From NCBI GenBank assembly GCA_030867875.1, contig JAOWCC010000442.1, forward strand, positions 558,001 to 622,000: a stretch of DNA of 64,000 bases. Direction: 5' to 3'. The DNA is from Actinernus sp. WN-2022. Taxonomy: Eukaryota; Cnidaria; Anthozoa; Actiniaria; Actinernidae. The notes beneath the pieces were generated by a model. The model did not search any database. It was given only the letters and a program-made list of their open reading frames with translations, and was not told where the DNA came from. Shown here piece after piece: positions 46,601 to 57,600 of the stretch. Both the position numbers and the translations under genes were made by a program. Position 1 is the stretch's first letter. Every line of letters begins with the position of its first letter.

Positions 46601-47087
46601 TTCAAATTGTCTGAAAATTGCTACTGAAATAGCCCGTGAAATAGCAGCCACATGTAGTTGCAGCTCAAATTGCAGCAAGAAATCACCAGTGTTTAAAACT
46701 CAGATCTCAAATTTACGTAAAGCTGCCAAAGAGTAGAGCAAATAAGTAGATTTAGTATTACTTACCATCAGAAAAGTTACGTTCAAGTTCGAGGGCCAGA
46801 AACTCCTGGCCTGTTTTACGGAGAACCCTGCAAAATGCATGAAATGCCTCATCTTCTTTTGTCAGCAGAATTTCAATGATCTTGTTAACTTGTTTATTTC
46901 TTGTTCCTTGAGCTGCATTGATATCTCCATTATTTTGGTGATCAAAGACTTCCAGACTGTAAAGATGCACTGCCACAATTGGATTCAAACTGTTTACCAA
47001 TGACACCGCTGTCTTTTGGATTGCCCGCTTGTGCAAGTGGGTCATTGGTACTGAAGCCATGCCGGACGATGAGTTAGTCTTGTTCAT
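40637..47087 (-). CDS. CARD-filamin-NHL repeat protein, two coding exons (47087-46766, 41742-40637)
   Basis: Exon 1 (322 bp) starts at ATG 47087, the first Met after an in-frame TAA about 45 bp upstream. It encodes a death-fold domain resembling CARD at residues ~16-100 (IQKTAVSLVNSLNPIVAVHL, then IIEILLTKEDEAFHAFCRVL and RKTGQEFLALELE). It ends GATG with a GTAAGT donor. Exon 2 follows TTTTCTCTTCACAG and starts TC; the joined codon G|TC keeps the frame and gives 475 residues in all. Residues ~110-200 are filamin/ABP280-like, and 208-475 hold six NHL repeats (a full propeller), e.g. FNFPWGITVNEQQ..IADTYNHRVQVF. TRIM2/3/71 proteins share the filamin-NHL part but have RING, B-box and coiled coil in front; here a CARD takes their place, suggesting a signalling adaptor rather than an E3 ligase. 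A missed middle exon of length divisible by three cannot be excluded. Confidence 0.8.
42911..43078 (+). CDS. Short unrecognised frame in the intron
   Basis: 55 codons, MSLLKYLTHLRSPDTKNCIH and onward, mostly charged, ending FQFN and TGA. Its beginning resembles the short leader found in some BED-zinc-finger/hAT-derived proteins, but no zinc ligands follow. It may be an element relic or chance. Confidence 0.2.
   Translation: MSLLKYLTHLRSPDTKNCIHSEEKLGGNVLSRDTVDERIHPSEDDLVAGELFQFN
43971..44084. mobile_element. ~114-bp MITE, GGATAACGCTATCCACC type
   Basis: GGATGGATAACGCTATCCAC followed by CTGATAAATCC pairs with GGATTTATTCGATGAATAGC followed by GTTATCCACCC. This is a widespread small MITE motif of aquatic animal genomes (recalled, not searched). 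Confidence 0.75.
44594..45398. mobile_element. 0.8-kb relative of the TTAA element at 7796
   Basis: The right end AAATTTGATCGTATGGGCAC and T, followed by TTAA (45399-45402), matches the right end at 10105. It includes GGCGGACATAAAT and GACTTCCCGTCGTC. The left side has ACAAACAGTGGCGGAAATAT and GAGTTTACCGTCCAAATCAT as at 7850-7950. The outer left end is decayed (TTAC instead of TTAA at 44590-44593). Internally deleted relative to the 2.3-kb copy. Confidence 0.7.
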
Positions 47088-47949
47088 CTTAGATGTGATA
47101 CTGAAGCCTGATGCTCTGATCTTCTCAGTTTATATTTCCTAAAAACGAAAAATATCATGTTAATAAGGCCATGACATGAATGAAATTTGTGATTAGATTT
47201 TGCTGAAAGGCAAGGGAGGGCTTGCTTACAAGATAATTTAGAAATTACGGAAAATGTCCATGCAAGAAGAAAGTAAACCAAGGTCATTATGGTATTATTT
47301 AGAAAACATCTTAAAATGTGTCTGGACTCTCCCCCCTCAATGAAGAAATGCCTGCACTTCCCATTACAATATCAATGGTGGAGGAGCTACAAATGTAGTT
47401 TGTTTAACGTACAGGACGAGAGTATAAAGATGTTGAGGAGGAACCTCTTACATGTTAATTCTGAGGATACTCTTTAAAGGGGACCCTTAACTCTATTTCA
47501 CACTAAAACAGCTTTAAAACCATATCCTATAGAGCACCACATACCACTACTGGGACATATGTGAAATATGTGTGAAACACATGTGAATTGCATGTGAAAG
47601 TTTTTATACTGTGAAAAACTAATGTGAAAGCAGTTATGTGAAAATGTTGGTAGTGTGCCAGAAAACTTATGTGAAACTTTCGGTGGAACTGGCCACCAAA
47701 TTTCACATGTATCTGAAATTCATACCACCCTGTGAAATAGGATGTGAATATTTTTTAAACATCATGCAATTTAAAAACAAAGTGAAATATGGTGTGAATT
47801 ATTTTGGGGCAGATCATGTGAAATATCATTAATGTGAAATATGGTGTGAATTTGTTTTATCTTATCTAAATTATAACTTCTCAGCCCTCCCCACAAAAAC
47901 ACACACACACCCCCCCCCCCCCCCCCCTTCCCCCCCCGTCAAAAAAAAA
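47088..47949. other. No gene; TGTGAAA-rich tract and poly-C
   Basis: From about 47555 to 47860, (A)TGTGAAA(T) words recur at irregular spacing, a cryptic simple repeat upstream of the CARD exon. A C-homopolymer lies at about 47910-47938. Confidence 0.5.
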
Positions 47950-48737
47950 AAGTTGATGGTTAGGGTGTTTTTAAATGTAGGGATAGGATTTGGATAGTTC
48001 ACAGGACCATTGAAGAAGCTACATTTTTCTGCATTATTCAGTGTTTTAAGCCCTAATAAGCCTAATTTAGTGAATCAGCAATAAAAACCCTAAATTAGTG
48101 AGCACTTGGATTTACTGAGGTTAGTTTTTTTATGTTGGGTTGGGGCTTCGATTGTGTTAGGAATGAGTTTGCTTGGAGTGGAGTGTTGATTGGCTTAATA
48201 AATCTGCTTGTTAATGGCCCTAATGGTCGACATGGAAATGGCAAAGTGAAACAGAAATGTTGATTTTTTAAAGTTATTTGTGTAGTTCTCAATCATTTAT
48301 CAGTCCCTTTTTGCGTCTTTTCACATCCTCTGTGGGCAATTATTTGATGAGAGAACAAGAGAATAGTAGGGTGCAAGTAATTGTCCTTGCTCCATGGGTT
48401 TTTCTCCAGTTTTCCTCCAATTCCAATTCGATCTGTGGTTTAGCTGGTTGCTGACTTAATGGTTGTTTCAGGTCCCGTTAGAAATTCAGAGTTTTTTAGC
48501 CACATCTTTGTTACCAGGAGTTAGAAGTTTGTTATTTACGTACGTACTTGCATTTTCTTCGAGTCAGTGTTTTATTCCAATTGGAAAGCTGAGTCTAATG
48601 AGTATGAGGGCCGGATTACTTCAAAATTCTCTGCACTCAGTTACTTAAAGATACTGTTTAGCTCTTTCATAGAAGTTTTAGTCTAGATACAATGTTGAGG
48701 TGATTCGCTTTTCTTTTACCTTTCAGGTGGAGTAATA

Positions 48738-49265
48738 TACGGGCAACAATTTCTTGCAACTTGTCTCGCAACAATGTTGCAGTGCGAGTTGAAACACGAT
48801 GTTGCATGTATTACCACCCACTCGAGCAACTTGCCACGCAACAAATTCCCATGTTTCAAGTTGCAGCAACACGTTGCAGAGAGTAGAAGTGACTTCTACT
48901 TTTTACAACAAATTGAAGGGCTGTGTGCAACAAGGGCATAAGTGACTCCTGATCACAATCTAAATTCTCCTTCAAATTCTTTATTTTCTAAGGGAGAATT
49001 TAAAACTTGATCAGGAGTCACTTACGCCCTTATTGCACACAACACTTCAATTTTAGTTTTGTTGCTCGTATTACCACTGCCGCTGCACCTTGTTGCACAA
49101 CGAATCTAGAAAGAATGCTCGTAATTGGCTGGGATTCGTCATGCTTTACTGCAACTTGCAACATGGAAATTTGTTGTGTGGCAAGTTGCTGGAGTGGGTG
49201 GTAATACGTGCAACATCGCAACGCAACATTGTTGCAAGACAAGTTGCAAGACATTGTTGCCCATA
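48738..49265. mobile_element. ~530-bp foldback element, GGGCAACAAT ends
   Basis: GGGCAACAATTTCTTGCAAC, TTGTCTCGCAACAATGTTGC and GTATTACCACCCACTC pair with their complements at 49190-49265. A second palindrome (48913-49053) of another family sits in its centre, so one MITE has landed in another. Confidence 0.75.
48913..49053. mobile_element. ~140-bp MITE nested in the foldback
   Basis: TTGAAGGGCTGTGTGCAACA, AGTGACTCCTGATCA pairs with TTGATCAGGAGTCACTTACG and TGCACACAACACTTCAA. Family relative of 38311-38456. Confidence 0.8.
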
Positions 49266-49969
49266 TTTAGCTCAGTGACTACTCTGTAAAAGTCAATTCG
49301 GTTGACACAGTTTGTTTCAATGTATGAGTGGACCCGTAAAGTACATCTGATCATTATTCTATAAACGATGTATTTTTCTGGATTTAGCTTCCTTACTTCC
49401 CTTGAGTTGCTGCAGTTTTCATAAAAGAATGCAGAGTCAACACAAACTTTGTCTGTTACCCCCATGTTATATTTTCGAAAGATGTTTCCAATTAATTCTT
49501 GTTCCCAGTGCCTCCTCAACTTAGTTAACTGAAAAATCAGAGGCTCTGGTACATGTAAGACACAAATAGGGCAAAATTGTGATTGGCTATTGAACAACGG
49601 CTGCACGAAGTTCAAAAAGTTTATAACTCTTCACACACCCTGACGGTTGCCCTGTATCTTGATTGCCATTGGCCGAGAAAAACAAGACGGCAAACATTCT
49701 AGATGTCCTATTGTTAACGGCAAGAGACCAGAGGATGCTGCAAAGCAAGGAAAATAAAACTAATTCCCTTCTATGAGGATATAGATCAAAGAGCTGGGAG
49801 ATATCGTTTTTGGTTTGGAACAGGGTATAATTTTTTCGAAATTCTGGAAGGGAGGTATCGGTTTCAGTCCAGAATAGGGTATAATTTTACGACTTTTAGT
49901 CCCCCCCCCCCCTTCCGGTGGCCTCTGTTATCTGCTGATTTCAGTGAGCTTTTTATGCAGACATTCAAG

Positions 49970-50477
49970 CAGGAACACCCAACGGTAAAACTTCATAAAA
50001 ACAAACATTCTGATGTTTTTATAACAAATCAGATGTATTTAAACATATTTAAGGGAATTGTTTTTCAGCTGGCAGACGAACAGCTGTTCTGCAGCGCCAG
50101 CCAGCCTAAAGTTCATGAAGAATTTCTAAATTTCCCAGCTGAAATATTGAAGTGCAGAATTTGCCAGCAGCAAAAATATATTTTTATTTTAAGAATAAAA
50201 ACCTGAGCTAACCTGCAGAATTCGGTATTTTTAAAAACTTGTGAAACAACGGGTACGTGCAGAATTTGCCAGCTGAGAAATATCGCTCTGTTATATTATT
50301 ATGATGTAATTATATCGGACTGCAGAATTTACCAGCTGACAAATATCGCTCCGTTATATTATTATTTAGTATCAGACTGCAGAATTTGCCAGCCAAGAAA
50401 TTCCAAAGTGCAGAATTTGCCAGCCGAGTGGCCCAGAAGAACAGTTATTTTGCAGAACAGTTCGTTGGGTGTTCCTG
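49970..50477. mobile_element. 508-bp element, CAGGAACACCCAACG ends, TTCAAG target duplication
   Basis: The inverted ends CAGGAACACCCAACG and CGTTGGGTGTTCCTG are perfect. TTCAAG is duplicated (49964-49969, 50478-50483). The empty form ATTCAAGTCAGTCTTG occurs in the neighbouring array (for example 53543). The right half contains four to five copies of TGCAGAATTTGCCAGC. Non-coding. Confidence 0.85.
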
Positions 50478-51390
50478 TTCAAGTCAGACTTGAATGTGTC
50501 CTTCATTTTTGTGATATCTGAAGCAAAACTATTATTTTCCCAGCTTGTTATGCTCTACGTTCAACATGCATAACTTGTATGTTGAGCCTTGTCGTACTCT
50601 CTGATCACAAGCACTGAGCTTGCGAGTTTTTGTGACGCCACCAGTACTCCAGCAAGGGAGTGCGCAAGCACTGAAACGAGTTATTGGTATGGGGGAAATC
50701 GTGTCACTCAATCACTACGTAACTCACTGAGCCTCATTTGAGGGCTTCAAACATTATTAATAAAGATGTCCGCCGGCACAGATCGAATAAAATGAAAGTC
50801 AAGGTAGCAAAGTAATGAAATCGAGTATCAGTCTTGCGTCGTCGCTAAAATGTTTGATTTTGCAGTGATTTCGCTTATTTCACGAACTCGCTTTTTCGGC
50901 CTCTCCGCTACATAATTCAGTGAAAATATCTCATTTCCTTATTTCTGGACGGTATATTTCATTTACACTATAAGAATCACAGAAAATCATTGGTTAAACA
51001 CAATTTGCTTCGACATTTTGATTCCCGTACTAACCATGCCTGGTATTGGTTAAGATGTAGATTCATATTTGTCTTCAGCCGAGTGTTTAATCCCCTGAGT
51101 TTCCTATGCCGGCATTTTCTGTTTGAATTCAAATGTGTCCTTCATTTGTATTATATCTGAAGACAAAGTATAATTTCTGAAGCCATTAAGTATAATTTCA
51201 TGAGCTGCTTGTGCGGCTCTAAATACTCGGTCAACATGTCATTCGTCATGCTCCTTGGGCATGCCTCTCAAAATAATAAAATCGCGCAAGCACTGAGTCT
51301 TTATTCTTAATTAACTGCGTCATTATTTGAAACGATCGATCAATGCAAGCTTAAATGAAATAAAGCAAAGTTGAGTACAATAAATAAGCG

Positions 51391-51522
51391 GGGTTAATGA
51401 ATGGCCACGAGTGGGATATGGGATTTATCATCGCGAGTAATGCTTAACGCCACGAGGGCCGAGCATTACGAGTGATGATAAATCCCACATCACACGAGTA
51501 CTAGTGGTCATTGATTAACCAA
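51391..51522. mobile_element. MITE with GGTTAATGAATGGCCAC ends (copies at 51391 and 60541)
   Basis: GGTTAATGAATGGCCACGAG, GGGATTTATCATCGCGAGTA pairs with GTGATGATAAATCCC and GTGGTCATTGATTAACC. The copy at 60541-60673 shares it, so the insertion predates the duplication of this block. Confidence 0.75.
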
Positions 51523-54057
51523 CTTAGTTGTGCCGTTTAACCCAGAAAGAAATACAATGTTACCGAGTTTACTGAGTTTGTAGGAGCAGGCATGATAAGT
51601 TCTTCAATCAAAACATTTCTAGCTTCAGCAAACTTTGTTTTCGCTAGACAATGGCGATTGTGTCTTTTGAGTGTGTCTTTTGTTGCTTTGGATGGATGGT
51701 AATGAACCATTCAAACATGTTTGCTTCGTTACGAACTGTATTCATAAAAAGAATGTTCTAGAATTGCGATGCGAAGCATAGAATTATGTGGCCAATAGTT
51801 ATTAAGAAACTAAACATGAGCCAAGTCATTAACTGTAACAGTAAGTATATATTACTCGAACTACCTAGGTTTACAAAGCGTTTTGGGTTTGGGCCTACTT
51901 TAATATTTGACCAATAAAACTTCAAGTTGACTACAATCAACTACATATCATACTCTGATCATTAGTAAATATGCAGCAGCACGATTTAAATAATTACCTT
52001 TTGTTGACGAGAAGAAACAGCAGTCAATGTTGAACAAACTATTTCGTCTCCTTCGTAATGTATGTTATCGCTTGTTTGCTGTAGAATAATAAACGGCAGA
52101 TGCCAATTAAGCTAATTAAAATGCCGATGCACATAGCATAGATCTATCTGTAGCGTTATTGATTCAGAGAACTGAAGCGACTTGGCAAAACCGCACCCAA
52201 ACTATGTACCTAACACTGAAAATACCTCCTATGTTTCCATATCGCGATAGGCCGATGACTCATACTGAGTTGACTAATAGAACTACTGCAAGATATCATG
52301 CAACTATAGAGTTGTCAAGTAAATCAAAACTGTTTAGAGTAATGGAACATTTATTAACATTTTACAGTGCGGTAATCTAGGTATTCTAAGTCGATATACT
52401 GAATATCCGAAGCCTCATCGAGACTAAGAGTTAATAAACAAGAGATAAACAAAGTACAAGAACAGAGTGGAGAAACTATTCCTATATATATATATTCACA
52501 CTGAGGGAGAAACTGAAATGATCTCTGCACGAGAGTCGCAACATCTTCTCATCAATCGAATTATTGACAATTCATTCCCTAACGTTTACATGGTAAACTA
52601 AGCACTGAGAAAGTCAGAAAAGAATAGCTTAAACAAAATTGGCTTTGAACTATTGATTCCAGTTTCACTGCGATTGGTATGCGATCATGTTAAATTTCAG
52701 ATGGAATTCAAGTCAGTCTTGGATGCGTTCTTCATTTCTTAATGATATATGAAGCAAGACTATGATAACCTATTATCTTCTTAGCTCTTCTCGTGCTCTA
52801 AGTTATCATTCAACATCCATTATTATTATTTTCAACTTGTCTCTGGACCTTCGTCGTACTCTTTGGTGATGCTTCTTAAAACAACTACTTAATAATAATC
52901 TTTATTCTTAACTTATGCCTCATTATTTGATAATTAAGCTTAAATGAAGTAAATAAACGTTTACTATAAGAGATCAAAGAGATTATGCATCATATACTCC
53001 AAGCGTGTAAACAGCACAAATTATTTTACCACTTCGATAATTACCTTTTGTTTACGAACTGTTCAACTGAGATTATGACTATATATATACCAATGACTGT
53101 CGAACAACTCCTAGATCTTGTATTCGGTGAACTATAAAGCTAAAATGTCCGTCAATGCACGCATATGACGTTTATGATGTTTGTGAAGTGTCTTTATAAA
53201 ACCGCTCCATATATGTAAGCACTGAACACTGAAATATATGTATATAGCCAAAGGGACGGCCTATTTTATCATTTGTCCAATAGAACTGCGAGATTCATCA
53301 AAATATTTCCGGTCGATATAACATTGCCGCAAACACATTCGACATATTTGATGAACTATACTTGAGCTATCGAAATCTAACATACGATTTCCTTAGTCCT
53401 GCTTGGTAAATTTTACACTAAGAAATCATTGGTTAATTTGCTTCGAAAGTTAATTCTCGTTTTATCTAGGTTGATTCTGACTGAATTATATCGCCTCTGT
53501 TATCCCCTGATTTCAATGAGCTACACTTGTGCATTTTCTAGTTCAATTCAAGTCAGTCTTGAATGTGTCCTTCAAAGATGGGTTATTTTTTGTAATATCT
53601 GAAGCAAAAGTATTATTTTCCTAGCTTCTCGTGCTCTAAGTTCTTAGTTAACACGCATAACTTTCATTTTTAGATTGTTTGTGAAGCCTCGTCATGCTAT
53701 GTGAGCACGCTTATCAAAACAAACCCACACAAGAACTGAGTCTTTGTTCTTTTTGAATCGATTAATTTCATATGCAAGAAAGAAAAGATGAATATAAAAC
53801 CATCTCAACCTGCAAAATACACCATAACAGCCAACTTAATTAAGTAATGCTCTTTTCTTTTAATTTGGAATATTTTTGTATAAAATGCGGCAACGCCACA
53901 CAAACATGTATCGGAACCGCAGGAAAATACTAACAATAATACCCCAGAAAACAACACAGTCTCCGCGGGGTTGGATTGGTATTAATCACTGATGCAGCCA
54001 TAATAACACTTCGAAATTATTATTCAAGCACTCCCTGATTTTCCTATTATCTTTCCT

Positions 54058-54300
54058 AAAATAGATTCACATAGTACGCGCAATCTGATTGGCTGTTACC
54101 TGTGTTGGTATGATGCTTTGTAAAATAGATTCACATAGTACGCGCAATCTGATTGGCTGTTACCTGTGTTGGTATGATGCTTTGTAAAATAGATTCACAT
54201 AGTACGCGCGATCTGATTGGCTGTTACCTGTGTTGGTATGATGCTTTGTAAAACAGATTCAATAATACGCGCGATCTGATTGGCTGCCGACTCGTGCTTG
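54058..54300. repeat. 64-bp tandem repeat, ~3.8 copies
   Basis: AAAATAGATTCACATAGTAC, GCGCAATCTGATTGGCTGTT and ACCTGTGTTGGTATGATGCT repeat at 54058, 54122, 54186 and 54250. The first three are nearly identical. Confidence 0.9.
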
Positions 54301-54504
54301 CACGAGGCTATGTAAACATGATTTCAAAGAAGTGAGTTTGTAATTTTTGAAAATAAACTTGAACCAATCATTTTAGGGCAATTTGTGGTTGTAGTATTGC
54401 TATATAAAAAGCATTACCAATCCTTGAAATGACGTCATTTAAGGGACGTTATGTTAATGAGTTGAAAATGAATTGAGTTATAACATTGAATTTCTTTATT
54501 TATA

Positions 54505-54636
54505 GACCCTATGTATAAGTCCTGGTGACTTGCATGTCAAATAGGCTGGTACTGAGATCCTTTGGAACGAATGTTCAGTGAAACAATGCTATTAATTTGC
54601 TTGACAGGGAAGTCACCAGGACGTATGCATAGGGTC
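54505..54636. mobile_element. 132-bp MITE, GACCCTATG ends, TA target
   Basis: GACCCTATGTATAAGTCCTG followed by GTGACTTGC pairs with GAAGTCACCAGGACGTATGC followed by ATAGGGTC. TA flanks both sides (54503-54504, 54637-54638). Mariner-type by target. Confidence 0.85.
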
Positions 54637-57600
54637 TACACAGTTGTTTTCCAGTTGTCAGACATGTGATACTTACAATCTTAGAGAATGATGTTATAAT
54701 AAGTGGATCTGACATTTAAAAAAAACAGAGCAAAAGAAACTATAATTAATTTGTCCCTTAAATGATGTCATTGAAATTTGATTCATTAATAAACGAAATT
54801 GGCAGACTACAATTATTAGTTTTCCTATGTCGGTCATTTGGTTTCCCAGTTCGACTTTTAAATCTAATATAACTGGCTAGGGCTTATGGACACTAACATT
54901 TCAGAGTGATTAAATCTAGGTTTTTGTAGTGTAAATCGATATATACTGAACCTCCGAAGACTCATCGAGGCTTAAATAAGAGTTAATTAAACGAGAGAAA
55001 AGCAAAGTGTAAGAACAACGCATTCATCTGAATTCACTTAGCAAAGATACTGGAGAAACTAGTCGTTATATATTCAGCCGACTGATGGAGAAACTGAAAT
55101 GATCCAGTCTCCTGAGCACGAGAGTCGCAGGGCCTTAATTCTCATCAATCGAGTTATTGATAATTCATTCCCTAATATTTACATGGTAAACTAAGCACTG
55201 ACAAAATAATAGATTAAACACAATTGGCTTTGAACTATTGATTCCAGTTTCACTGCGATTGGTATGCGATCATGTTAAGTTTCAGATGAAATTGAAGTCA
55301 GTCTTGGTGATGTATCCTTCATTCTTTAATGATATATGAAGCAAAACTATTATTTTCCAAGCTTCTTAGCCCTTCTTGTGCTATTTTTTTTTTCCTTTTT
55401 TCAACTTCTCTGGAGCTTCGTCGTACTCTTTGATGATGCTTCTCAAAACAACTACTTAGTCACCTTTATTCTTAAATGCTTCATTTATTTGAATCCATAA
55501 AGCTTAAATGCAGTAAATGAAGTTCAATATAAGAGATTATGCATCATACTCTAAACGTATCAACAGCACAAAGTATTGTACCACTTCAATAATTACCTTT
55601 TGTTTACGAATTGTTGTACAGAGTTATGACATTCTTGTCAAATATATATGTACCAATGAATGTCGAACAACTCCTTCATGTATTCGGGATCAAAACTATA
55701 AAGTTAAAAGTTCCGGCAATGCACGTAGCATAGATAACATTTATGATATTGAATTGTGAAGTGTCTTTCTATAACCGCCCCCATTGTAAACAACGAACAC
55801 TGAAATATCTGCATTAGCAAGGAACGCCCTATTTTATTATTCGACCAATAAAACTGCAGGATTCGTTAGGTCACTATGTGACAAAATCAACCAAAATTGT
55901 TTTGGTTGATATACCCCTATAGGAAAAACATTTTGATGAATCGAGATATTGAAAATCTAACTTATTCCTTACTTCTATGTGGTATATTTTACACTAAGAA
56001 TCATAGAGAATCGTAATCGTTAAACACAATTTGCTTCGACATTTTGATTCCTGTATTAACCATATCAGTGGTACTGCCGGGTTAAGATGTATTGCCTTCA
56101 ACGAGTTCATCTCCTGATTTCAATGAGCTTCTTATGCCGACATTTTCTGTTAGTCCGAATGTGCCCTTCGTGTTTATTGTACTATTAGAATCCATTCGAA
56201 CATCAAACATTTTAGAACGACAAAACCTTGTTATTCCCTGCTAATCGGTCGAAGGAGGGCATATTCTAAACAATATCCTGTCTGAAGCCAAAGTACAATT
56301 TCCTCAGTAGCTTCTTGTTTGGCTCTAAATACCCAGTCTTGCTCTAAATGATCTTCTCAAAACATTAAACTGAATCACACAAGCACTCAGAGCCTTCATT
56401 CTTAACTGCCTCATTATTTGAAACGATAAAGCTTAAATGAAATAAAGTAATGTTGACTACAATCAAATAGTATCATACCCTGTTAGCAAATATGTAGCAG
56501 CACGATTTAAATAATTACCATTTGTTGACGAGATCGATTAAACAGCAGTCAATGTTGAACAAACTATTTCGTCTCCTTCGTAGTGTATGTTATCTCTTGT
56601 TTGCTGTAGAATAAACAGATGCCAATTAAGCTAATTAAAATGCCGATGCACATAGCATAGATCTATCTGTAGCGTTATTGATTCAGAGAACTGAAGCGAC
56701 TTGGCAAAACCGCACCCAAACTATGTACCTAATACTGAAAATACCTCCTCTGTTTCCATATCGCGATAGGCCGATGACTCATACTGAGTTGACTAATAGA
56801 ACTACTGCAAGATATCATGCCACTATAGAGTTGTCAAGTAAATCAAAACTGTTTAGAGTAATGGAACATTTATTAACATTTCACAGTGCGGTAATCTAGG
56901 TATTCTAAGTCGATATACTGAATATCCGAAGCCTCATCGAGACTAAGAGTTAATAAACAAGTGATAAACAAAGTACAAGAACAGAGTGGAGAAACTATTC
57001 CTATATATATTCACACTGAGGGAGAAACTGAAATGATCTCTGCACGAGAGTCGCAACATCTTCTCATCAATCGAATTATTGACAATTCATTCCCTAACGT
57101 TTACATGGTAAACTAAGCACTGAGAAAGTCAGAAAAGAATAGCTTAAACAAAATTGGCTTTGAACTATTGATTCCAGTTTCACTGCGATTGGTATGCGAT
57201 CATGTTAAATTTCAGATGGAATTCAAGTCAGTCTTGGATGCGTTCTTCATTTCTTAATGATATATGAAGCAAGACTATTATTTTCCTATTATCTTCTTAG
57301 CTCTTCTTGTGCTCTAAGTTATCATTCAACATCCATTATTATTATTTTCAACTTGTCTCTGGACCTTCGTCGTACTCTTTGGTGATGCTTCTTAAAACAA
57401 CTACTTAATCTTTATTCTTAACTTATGAAGTAAATAAACGTTTACTGTAAGAGATCAAAGAGATTATGCATCAGTATACTCCAAGCGTGTAAACAGCACA
57501 AATTATTTTACCACTTCGATAATTACCTTTTGTTTACGAACTGTTCAACAGAGATTATGACTATATATATACCAATGAATGTCGAACAACTCCTTCTTGT

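Larger units (their letters stand above)
41743..46765 (-). other. Intron of the CARD-filamin-NHL gene, 5.0 kb
   Basis: Bounded by GTAAGT (46765-46760) and CTCTTCACAG (41752-41743). It contains a MITE (43971-44084), a TTAA element (44594-45398) and otherwise unique AT-rich sequence. A plus-strand 55-codon frame at 42911-43078 (MSLLKYLTHLRS...) is the only other frame worth mentioning. Confidence 0.7.
47950..49480. mobile_element. Relict of the minisatellite/5S element family, with nested foldback
   Basis: One 152-bp minisatellite unit (GTTGATGGTTAGGGTG...) is followed by GGAATGAGTTTGCTTGGAGT and AAATCTGCTTGTTA, as at 28216-28280. Further on (49370) come GATTTAGCTTCCTTACTTCC and CAGAGTCAACACAAACTT, as at 28560-28630. 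The 5S module itself is absent. The foldback at 48738-49265 interrupts the copy. Confidence 0.7.
53833..54935. other. ~1.1-kb segment interrupting the array
   Basis: After CCATAACAGCC the sequence departs from the array (compare 58293) and rejoins it near 54936 (CGATATATACTGAA). It carries a 64-bp tandem repeat and a MITE; no gene is seen. Confidence 0.6.

Noticed and set aside
49139..49615. 158-codon minus-strand frame
   Set aside because: It runs through one arm of a foldback element into unrelated repeat; low-complexity Cys/Gln-rich part derives from GCAAC repeats.
52159..56899. Two nearly identical 73-residue frames (52159-52380 and 56678-56899)
   Set aside because: They lie in duplicated array DNA. 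Of the four base differences seen, three change the amino acid, so there is no sign of protein selection; similarity reflects the recent DNA duplication.
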